A stretch of 6,371 nucleotides of DNA from Acidocella sp. (GTDB taxonomy: Bacteria; Pseudomonadota; Alphaproteobacteria; Acetobacterales; Acetobacteraceae). The notes under the pieces are model-generated. The model saw only the letters and a list, made by a program, of their open reading frames with translations, ran no database searches and was not told the origin of the DNA. Made by a program: the position numbers and the translations under genes. Below, piece by piece: positions 1 to 5,343 of this stretch. Each line of letters opens with the position of its first letter. Positions within the stretch are counted from its first letter, which is position 1. Where the stretch lies: NCBI GenBank assembly GCA_029077775.1, contig JAQNCU010000181.1, positions 1 through 6,371 on the forward strand, read 5' to 3'.

Positions 1-9
1 GGGCACGAA

Positions 10-1380
10 ATGAAGGTGCTGTGGCGCGGTTCCATCCTGTTGCGCACGCGCCGGTTTGTGCTGGTGCCGGTGCTCGCTGTGGGGTTGCTGTTTCAGGCGG
101 TGGCGGTGGTGCTCGCCTGGATGATCACAAAGCACAGCCTGCCGCGTGATGAGATGATCCTGGTGGCCGATCTCAACCTGTTTTTTTTCGGTTTTTTGAT
201 GCTCTCGCGCGCCATGACCGCCGCGATCGATGTTTTATACGCGCGCGGCGACGTGGATTTTCTGCTGGCCTCGCCAATCCCGCCCCGGCGGGTGCTGGCG
301 GTGCGCATGGTCGGCGTAGGTGCCAGTGTTGCCGCCCCGTGGCTGTTGCTGGCGGGGGCGCTGGCCAATGGCCTGCTGCTGTTCGGGCAGGTCTGGGCGC
401 TCGCCATTTACCCGATGGTGCTGGCTGAAGGGATGCTCGCATCGGCACTGGCTTTTGCGCTGGTGGTGCAATTGGTCGGCCTGGTCGGCCCGGCGGCGGC
501 CAGACGGGCCGGGCATGTTCTGGCGCTGGTGATGGGCGTCTTTATCTTTGCGCTGGGTCAGGCACCACGCTTCATCGCCCCGGCACGGCTGGGCCGATTC
601 TGGCAGTCCGTGTTGCCAACCGGCGCGGCGCGGGGGCCGCAATGGGTGTTCGGCCGCGCCTTGCTGGGGGAGGGTGGGCCGTTGCTCGCCAGCCTTGCTT
701 TGGCGCTGGCGGTGTTTCTGCTGATCTGGATGGCGCTGGATAAAAACTTCGCCACGGGGGCCATCAGCGCCGCCGCCTATCGCCCGCCCGGTGCCGCGCG
801 CGTGCAAGGCGGGCTGTTCCGCACCGGGCCAGGCGGCGCGCTGTTTGCCAAAAACCTGCGGCTGCTCGCGCGGTTTCCCGGTGTTGTCAGCCAGACGGTC
901 TATCGCTCCCTGGTGCTCGTGCCTGTGGCGATGATCCTGGCGGGCAAACTGCATTTCAGCGACAGCGCGCTGGCTGGTATCAAGGTGGTGGCGCCGCTTC
1001 TGGTGTTCCTGGCCGGGCAGCTCGGGTTATTTTTTATCTCGGTGATCATGGGGTCTGACGAGTCCCAGGATTTGGCGTTCAGCGCGCCTGTGGCGCCACT
1101 AATGCTGCGCCGGACGGCGCTGCTGGCGGCATGTTATGCCACGCTGCTGCTAATGGCGCTGCCTGTGCTGGGGGTTCTGGCACGCGCGCCGGGCTTGTTG
1201 CCTGTGGTGCTGGTGGGCATGGCCGGGGCGATGATCAGCAACGCCATGCTCGGCTGGTATCTGCCGATCCCGCTCATCCGCACGGATTTTGGCCGCGCGC
1301 AATCCGGCACTTTGCTCGGGCTGGTCTATGGTGTCGCGGTCAGTTCAGCCTGGGCATTTCTGGCGTGGCTGTTATCATAA
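10..1380 (+). CDS. Putative ABC-2-type exporter permease, polytopic membrane protein
   Basis: A 456-residue, very hydrophobic protein with about ten or eleven probable membrane segments (roughly residues 16-38, 52-72, 102-126, 128-158, 168-186, 224-241, 298-312, 324-346, 369-391, 396-417, 435-455). There is a short charged N-terminus and a soluble loop near 243-285. No nucleotide-binding motif is present, so it would need a separate ATPase. Two similar cytoplasmic-type motifs recur: RGDVDFLLASPIPPRR at 79-94 and SDESQDLAFSAPVAPLMLRR at 349-368. Motifs of this kind (acidic, D-x-x-L/A, S-P/A-P, basic) are typical of ABC-2-type permeases, and their repetition suggests two related halves. The ATG at 10 overlaps a TGA at 11-13 in frame 2 (preceded by codons for G-T-K), the ATGA overlap expected if an ATP-binding subunit gene lies just upstream. 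It is convergent with panC, 10 bases apart. Membrane location is clear; the ABC assignment and any substrate are inference. Confidence 0.62.
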   Translation: MKVLWRGSILLRTRRFVLVPVLAVGLLFQAVAVVLAWMITKHSLPRDEMILVADLNLFFFGFLMLSRAMTAAIDVLYARGDVDFLLASPIPPRRVLAVRMVGVGASVAAPWLLLAGALANGLLLFGQVWALAIYPMVLAEGMLASALAFALVVQLVGLVGPAAARRAGHVLALVMGVFIFALGQAPRFIAPARLGRFWQSVLPTGAARGPQWVFGRALLGEGGPLLASLALALAVFLLIWMALDKNFATGAISAAAYRPPGAARVQGGLFRTGPGGALFAKNLRLLARFPGVVSQTVYRSLVLVPVAMILAGKLHFSDSALAGIKVVAPLLVFLAGQLGLFFISVIMGSDESQDLAFSAPVAPLMLRRTALLAACYATLLLMALPVLGVLARAPGLLPVVLVGMAGAMISNAMLGWYLPIPLIRTDFGRAQSGTLLGLVYGVAVSSAWAFLAWLLS

Positions 1381-1390
1381 CCAAGGCTTT

Positions 1391-2215
1391 TCACCTCACC
1401 GGTACATTATCCAGCAACCTTATACGGCCCAGCCGTGCCGCCACGATCAGCCGGGCCGGGCCGGTCAACGCCGCCAGCGGCTCCAGGCTGCTGGCCGCGA
1501 CGAGCGCCAGATAATCCGGCGTCATCCCGGCGGCGGTAACAGCCATGCGGGCGCGCGCCAGCGCCGGTTCCACATCGCCATTTTGCCGGATCATCGCCGC
1601 CGCACCGCTCAGGGCCGCATATAATTTCGGGGCGGTCAGGCGCTCGGTTGGTGTAAGGAACCGGTTGCGGGAGGACAGCGCCAGCCCGTCATCCTCGCGC
1701 ATGGTCGGCACCGGAACCACCGATACCGGCAGCAAAAGGTCCGCTACGATGCGGCTGATCACCTGGATCTGTTGCCAATCTTTCTCACCAAAATAGGCCG
1801 CAGCGGGGCGGACCTGCCCGAATAATTTCGCCACCACGGTCGCCACGCCGGCAAAATGGCCGGGCCGCGCCTCACCCTCCCAGCGCAAGGCCGGGCCCGC
1901 CACGGTGATGGTGCTGGCTGAATCGGGCGGATACATGGTCGCCACATCCGGCAGCCAGACCAGATCACACCCCGCCGCCGCCAGCGCCGCGAGGTCGCCG
2001 TCCTCATCGCGTGGATAGGCCAGAAAATCCTCATTCGGACCAAATTGCAGCGGGTTGACGAAAATGCTCGCCGCCACGGGTTGCCCGGCGGCGCGGGCGG
2101 CGGCGACCAGCGCCAGATGCCCGCGATGCAACGCCCCCATGGTCGGCACCAGCCCAAGCGCCCCCAGGGATTTTGCGGCACTACGAAGTGTTTTTAGGTC
2201 TCGGGCAATGATCAT
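1391..2215 (-). CDS. panC: Pantothenate synthetase (pantoate--beta-alanine ligase)
   Basis: Catalyses ATP-dependent condensation of pantoate and beta-alanine through a pantoyl-adenylate, the last step of pantothenate (coenzyme A precursor) synthesis, in the cytosol. The 274-residue product carries the family signatures in order: PTMGALHRGH (24-33, HxGH nucleotidyl-transfer motif with H30 and H33), FVNPLQFGPNEDFLAYPRD (52-70), RPGHFAGVATVVAKLF (117-132), YFGEKDWQQ (141-149) and LALSSRN (178-184, the KMSKS-equivalent loop), then a small C-terminal domain beginning near DYLALV (234-239). Length matches the usual ~280 residues and no key residue is missing. I chose the ATG at 2215 because family members begin just before a MII-x-x-L-x-x-L-R-like strand. 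A GTG at 2257 would add 14 residues and start 3 bases after the upstream stop; neither start has a strong ribosome binding site. It follows the methyltransferase gene on the same strand and is probably co-transcribed. Confidence 0.95.
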   Translation of the reverse strand: MIIARDLKTLRSAAKSLGALGLVPTMGALHRGHLALVAAARAAGQPVAASIFVNPLQFGPNEDFLAYPRDEDGDLAALAAAGCDLVWLPDVATMYPPDSASTITVAGPALRWEGEARPGHFAGVATVVAKLFGQVRPAAAYFGEKDWQQIQVISRIVADLLLPVSVVPVPTMREDDGLALSSRNRFLTPTERLTAPKLYAALSGAAAMIRQNGDVEPALARARMAVTAAGMTPDYLALVAASSLEPLAALTGPARLIVAARLGRIRLLDNVPVR

Positions 2216-2260
2216 GGCGGCGGTTTTGACGATTTCGGGCACGCCGTCCAGTGCCACTGA

Positions 2261-2995
2261 TTACCGGGATGATGCATTGGTAAAACCGGCGCCATCGCTC
2301 AATATCGCCTGCGCCGCCGGGGTGATGCCCCATTCATCATGCAAAACGAGGCCGGGGAGGATGACATCCGGTGATTTTACCGCCTTGCGGGCCGAAACCA
2401 GCAGCATTTTGCTGGGCAGCCCGGCGCGTGGCCAAAGCGGGCGCAGCGTGATGCCGCCGCATTGTGTATGAAGGGCAGCACAGGCAAGGCTGAGTGAAGC
2501 GGCTGGCAGAATGAGGGTAATGCTTCCGCGTGGGCGCAATACCCGGATCATGGCAGCAACCCAAGCGGCCAGCAATCCAGGCGTGGCCCGGTGCGCCAAC
2601 GCCCGTTGGGGGTCGGGTGAGGGGGAACTCAGCGGGCTGAACCATGGCGGATTGGCCATGACATGATCGAACAGCCCGGCGCGAAACGGCAATGCCGCGA
2701 TATCCGCCTGGACGCAGAAGATATTTGCCAGGCCGTTATCCTTAAAATTCTGCCGTGCGATCTCGGCGGTCTGCCGGTCGATCTCCACGCCCACACCGAT
2801 AATACCAGGGCGGCGCGCTGCCAGGCACAACAAAGCGGCCCCGGCGCCCGTACCGGCATCGAGCACCATCTCCCCCGACCGGGCGGTGATGCTGGCGGCG
2901 AGCAGCACGGGCTCGAACCCTGAGCGGTGGCCGGAACCACGTTGCCGGTAAGCCACGCGTCCATTTAATAATCGGTCTTCGGTGAAATCTGCCAT
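2261..2995 (-). CDS. TrmN6-like tRNA1(Val) adenine-37 N6-methyltransferase
   Basis: A SAM-dependent methyltransferase of the COG4123/TrmN6 type, expected to methylate N6 of an adenine in tRNA. The 244-residue product shows FTEDRLLNGRVAYRQ (4-18), typical of the alphaproteobacterial members; motif I VLDAGTGAG (44-52) for SAM binding; acidic E71 at the end of the second strand; D98 in QADIAALPF; and the N6-amino-methylase motif NPPW (115-118). The frame stays open upstream to 3259, but that extension is antisense to the polyprenyl synthase gene and lacks family similarity, so I start at the ATG at 2995. No clear Shine-Dalgarno precedes it, and the transcript may be near leaderless. It is divergent from a polyprenyl synthase gene, an arrangement common in Alphaproteobacteria, and upstream of panC. 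The family is secure; the exact target nucleotide is inferred by homology, since related NPPY/NPPW enzymes modify other RNA or protein substrates. Confidence 0.85.
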   Translation of the reverse strand: MADFTEDRLLNGRVAYRQRGSGHRSGFEPVLLAASITARSGEMVLDAGTGAGAALLCLAARRPGIIGVGVEIDRQTAEIARQNFKDNGLANIFCVQADIAALPFRAGLFDHVMANPPWFSPLSSPSPDPQRALAHRATPGLLAAWVAAMIRVLRPRGSITLILPAASLSLACAALHTQCGGITLRPLWPRAGLPSKMLLVSARKAVKSPDVILPGLVLHDEWGITPAAQAILSDGAGFTNASSR

Positions 2996-3006
2996 GGTTC
3001 GCTGGC

Positions 3007-3035
3007 TTGACCCTTTCGGAACTGCGCCCGATATG
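3007..3035 (+). promoter_or_regulatory. Weak candidate promoter for the polyprenyl synthase gene
   Basis: TTGACC at 3007-3012 and GATATG at 3030-3035 are separated by 17 bases. The -35 is a 5/6 match and the -10 only 3/6. Transcription would start near 3042, which fits a GTG start at 3096 but would exclude the alternative ATG starts at 2994 and 3033. On the opposite strand TTGAGA (3055-3050) and TATCGG (3033-3028), 16 bases apart, form an even weaker match that could drive the methyltransferase gene, so the two would overlap. Confidence 0.25.
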
Positions 3036-3083
3036 ACCATTAACGGAATTCTCAACGGCAGGTTAGGGCGCAAGATCGTGGAT

Positions 3084-3090
3084 GGGGGGA
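3084..3090 (+). promoter_or_regulatory. Ribosome binding site deciding the polyprenyl synthase start
   Basis: GGGGGGA lies 5 bases before the GTG at 3096 and can pair with the 16S tail through one G-U wobble. None of the upstream candidate starts in the same frame (2982, ATG 2994, ATG 3033) has a comparable purine tract, so this favours the GTG. Confidence 0.5.
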
Positions 3091-3095
3091 CGCCA

Positions 3096-4079
3096 GTGAC
3101 GGCCGACGCTCTGGTTCGGCTCACGGCAATGCTGGAGCCGGAATTGCAGGCGACAAACCGCGCGATCGTCGCGCGGATGGACAGCCCGGTTGCGCTCATC
3201 CCGCAGCTGGCGGCGCATCTGGTGGCGGCGGGCGGTAAACGGCTGCGGCCTTTGCTCACCCTGGCGGCGGCGCGTCTGTGCGGCTATCAGGGTGACCGAC
3301 AGGTGCGGCTGGCCGCCTGTGTCGAATTCATCCACACCGCGACCCTGCTGCATGACGATGTGGTGGATGAAAGCGTGCTGCGGCGCGGGTTTGCCAGCGC
3401 CAATGCGGTGTTCGGCAATAAAGCATCCGTGCTGGTGGGGGATTTTTTGTTCGCCCGGGCCTTTCAGCTAATGGTCGAGGACGGATCGCTGGACGTGTTG
3501 CGGATCCTCTCAGCGGCGGCGGCGACAATCGCCGAGGGTGAGGTGTTGCAACTCACCACACAGAACGACCTTGCCACCACCGAGGCGCGGTATTTCGACG
3601 TGATCCGGGGCAAAACGGCGGCATTATTCGCGGCGGCGTGTGAGGTAGGCGGCGTGATCAGCGGGCGCGACACGACATCATGCACAGCACTCGCGCGGTT
3701 CGGTATGGATTTGGGCATGGCCTTCCAACTGGTGGATGACGCGCTCGATTACAGCGCGGACGAGGCCGAACTGGGCAAAACCGTGGGCGATGATTTCCGC
3801 GAGGGTAAGCTCACCTACCCCGTTCTGCTCGCCATTGCGGCGGCGGACGCGCCGGAGCGGGCATTCTGGGCACGCACCATCGGGGAGGGAACGCAGGAGG
3901 AACCGGACCTCAACACAGCCTTGGGCCTGATCCGCAAACACAACGCCACGGGCCACAGCCTGGCGCGGGCCGATGCGTTTGTAGGCTCCGCCTGTGCTGC
4001 GTTGATGATTTTCCCCGATTCGCCCATCCGGGCGGCGTTGCTGGATGTGGCGCGCTACACCACCGCCCGGAAATTTTAA
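3096..4079 (+). CDS. ispB: Long-chain polyprenyl diphosphate synthase (octaprenyl/decaprenyl type)
   Basis: A trans-isoprenyl diphosphate synthase that extends farnesyl diphosphate with isopentenyl diphosphate to make the side chain of ubiquinone. From the GTG at 3096 it is 327 residues, close to E. coli IspB. Visible motifs are GGKRLRP (46-52), the first aspartate-rich motif LLHDDVVDESVLRRG (84-98, D87/D88/D91), the GNKASVLVGDFLFARAF block (107-123), RGKTAALF (171-178), and the second aspartate-rich motif QLVDDALDY (211-219, D214/D215/D218) followed by GKTVGDDFREGKLTYP (227-242). The FIHTATLLHDD context is that of long-chain rather than geranyl or farnesyl synthases. Alphaproteobacteria of this kind mostly make Q-10, so a decaprenyl product is plausible, but chain length cannot be read directly. 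The frame stays open upstream with possible starts at 2994 (ATG, overlapping the methyltransferase ATG on the other strand) and 3033; spacing, length and the purine tract favour 3096. It converges on yajC. Confidence 0.92.
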   Translation: MTADALVRLTAMLEPELQATNRAIVARMDSPVALIPQLAAHLVAAGGKRLRPLLTLAAARLCGYQGDRQVRLAACVEFIHTATLLHDDVVDESVLRRGFASANAVFGNKASVLVGDFLFARAFQLMVEDGSLDVLRILSAAAATIAEGEVLQLTTQNDLATTEARYFDVIRGKTAALFAAACEVGGVISGRDTTSCTALARFGMDLGMAFQLVDDALDYSADEAELGKTVGDDFREGKLTYPVLLAIAAADAPERAFWARTIGEGTQEEPDLNTALGLIRKHNATGHSLARADAFVGSACAALMIFPDSPIRAALLDVARYTTARKF

Positions 4080-4082
4080 CCG

Positions 4083-4421
4083 CTAAATTTTATCGTTGGC
4101 GGGCTCGGGGGTAATAAACGAGGTGACGGTGCTGCGCACCACGTTCACCACCACGCTGGGTGCGATCTCGACCTCGATCTCCGTGGCACCGTCACCAGCT
4201 TTTTTTACCACGCCGACAATACCGCCTGCTGTGACGATTTTGTCGCCGCGTTTGAGCATGGCGAGCCGCGCCTTCAGCTTTTTCTGCTGAACCTGGGTGG
4301 GGCGGATCAGCAGGAAGTAAAAAACGACAAAGATCAGCACCAGCGGCGCGAACTGCGCGAGAGAGGTGAGGGAGGTGGCGCCGCCCGAGAGGGTCTGGGC
4401 GTAGGCTGGTGTGATAAACAT
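4083..4421 (-). CDS. yajC: Sec translocon accessory subunit YajC
   Basis: A small single-span inner-membrane protein that associates with SecDF in the preprotein translocase. The 112-residue product begins MFITPAYAQ, the common alphaproteobacterial start. It has one membrane segment at about 24-39 (FAPLVLIFVVFYFLLI), immediately followed by RPTQVQQKK (40-48), corresponding to the family RPQ-x-K stretch, and then the conserved cytoplasmic domain LKRGDKIVTAGGIVGVV (56-72). The ATG at 4421 has a good ribosome binding site (AGGAG, 5 bases upstream). It stops with TAG, 3 bases from the stop of the convergent polyprenyl synthase gene. In many bacteria yajC is followed by secD and secF; here nothing follows on this strand before the convergent gene, so secDF must lie elsewhere or be absent. 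Confidence 0.94.
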   Translation of the reverse strand: MFITPAYAQTLSGGATSLTSLAQFAPLVLIFVVFYFLLIRPTQVQQKKLKARLAMLKRGDKIVTAGGIVGVVKKAGDGATEIEVEIAPSVVVNVVRSTVTSFITPEPANDKI

Positions 4422-4426
4422 TTATG

Positions 4427-4431
4427 CTCCT
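4427..4431 (-). promoter_or_regulatory. Ribosome binding site of yajC
   Basis: AGGAG on the minus strand with a 5-base gap to the ATG at 4421. It is the best Shine-Dalgarno match in the window and fixes the yajC start. Confidence 0.75.
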
Positions 4432-4452
4432 GGTTGCCGATAATTGCGGCGG

Positions 4453-4480
4453 ACCATAGGTTGCGCCGCGATGCAGTCAA
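4453..4480 (-). promoter_or_regulatory. yajC: Candidate sigma-70-type promoter of yajC
   Basis: On the minus strand TTGACT (4480-4475, 5/6 match to the -35 consensus) and TATGGT (4458-4453, 4/6 match to the -10) are 16 bases apart. Transcription would begin near 4446, giving a leader of about 25 bases that contains the AGGAG site. The region also lies just upstream of the divergent DUF815 ATPase gene, so its rightward promoter must overlap; I see only weak matches in that direction (for example TTGCCG at 4434). Confidence 0.45.
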
Positions 4481-4494
4481 CTGGGGGCGAATTT

Positions 4495-5343
4495 ATGGAG
4501 GAGAGCCTGTTGCGCCGGATCGCCGAGGCACTGGAGCGTTTGGCGCCGCCCGCGCCTAGGCCAGCCGCACTTATCGGCGCGGATGCGTTTATCTGGCACC
4601 CGGCACGGTTTGAACTCTCAACTGTGCCGCAGGTCTCGGGCGTTGCCCTGGGGCTGTTGCAGGGCATCGGCCAGCAGAAACAGATTTTGCTGGACAATAC
4701 AAAACGCTTCGCCGCCGGGCTGCCCGCCAACAATGCCATGCTGTGGGGCGCGCGGGGCATGGGCAAATCATCGCTGGTGAAAGCCGTGCATGGGCATGTG
4801 AACGAACGAACCCAAGGGGCGCTGGCGCTGATCGAGATCCACCGCGAGGATATCAGCACGCTGCCGGCACTGCTGTCCGCCTTGCGCGGGCAGGCGCGAC
4901 GCTGCCTGATATTCTGCGACGATTTGTCGTTTGAGCGTGAGGACGCGGATTATAAGGCGCTGAAATCGGTGCTGGATGGCGGGATCGAGGGACGGCCCGA
5001 CAATGTTTTGTTCTATGCGACATCTAACCGGCGGCATTTGATGCCGCGCGACATGATGGAAAATGAGCGCGCCACCGCGATTCATCCGGGCGAGGCGGTG
5101 GAGGAGAAAGTCTCCCTCTCCGACCGGTTCGGGCTCTGGCTCGGCTTTCACCAGGGTGGGCAGGATTTGTATTTCGCGATGGTGGAGGGCTATGCCGCCG
5201 CCCTTGCTTTGCCGATTGGCCCGGAAGCCCTGCGCGCCGAGGCCGTGGAATGGTCGGCCACACGCGGCGCGCGCTCAGGCCGGGTGGCGTGGCAGTTCAT
5301 CCAGGACCTCTCAGGCCGGCTCGGTGTGGGTAAGGCGGGTTGA
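4495..5343 (+). CDS. DUF815-family AAA+ ATPase
   Basis: A cytosolic P-loop ATPase of the DUF815 family, whose cellular role is not established to my knowledge. The 282-residue product has an N-terminal helical segment (1-60), Walker A GARGMGKSS (85-93, K91), Walker B LIFCDDLSFE (138-147, D142/D143), a sensor-1-like YATSNRRHLMPR (174-185) and an SLSDRFGLWLGFH block (207-219) typical of the family, then a C-terminal helical part with the SATRGARSGRVAWQF stretch (254-268). All expected ATPase residues are present. I start at the ATG at 4495 because the protein then begins at the family-like helical segment and GGGGG at 4483-4487 lies 7 bases upstream; the ATG at 4471 and a TTG at 4444 are in frame and possible. 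It is divergent from yajC, a neighbourhood I recall for DUF815 genes in Alphaproteobacteria. Its last 33 bases are overlapped antisense by the recombinase reading frame. Confidence 0.88.
   Translation: MEESLLRRIAEALERLAPPAPRPAALIGADAFIWHPARFELSTVPQVSGVALGLLQGIGQQKQILLDNTKRFAAGLPANNAMLWGARGMGKSSLVKAVHGHVNERTQGALALIEIHREDISTLPALLSALRGQARRCLIFCDDLSFEREDADYKALKSVLDGGIEGRPDNVLFYATSNRRHLMPRDMMENERATAIHPGEAVEEKVSLSDRFGLWLGFHQGGQDLYFAMVEGYAAALALPIGPEALRAEAVEWSATRGARSGRVAWQFIQDLSGRLGVGKAG

Noticed and set aside
235..954. Long minus-strand open frame of 239 codons antisense to the permease gene
   Set aside because: It is rich in Q, R, P, H and A with no domain pattern, and lies fully opposite a coherent membrane protein; a shadow frame expected at high GC.
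1381..1390. Terminator between the permease gene and panC
   Set aside because: Only 10 bases lie between the stops and no hairpin with a T-run is visible on either strand.
2996..3259. Upstream extension of the methyltransferase frame (88 codons)
   Set aside because: It is antisense to the start of the polyprenyl synthase gene, has no family similarity, and the ATG at 2995 begins exactly at the conserved N-terminus.
4069..4094. AT-rich repeats of AAATTTTA between the convergent stops as a bidirectional terminator
   Set aside because: The two copies are direct rather than a proper inverted pair, the sequence lacks a GC stem, and it lies largely within the two coding regions.
4422..4859. Minus-strand open frame of 145 codons upstream of yajC
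   Set aside because: It is opposite the DUF815 ATPase gene, has no recognisable motif, and would cover the yajC promoter region.
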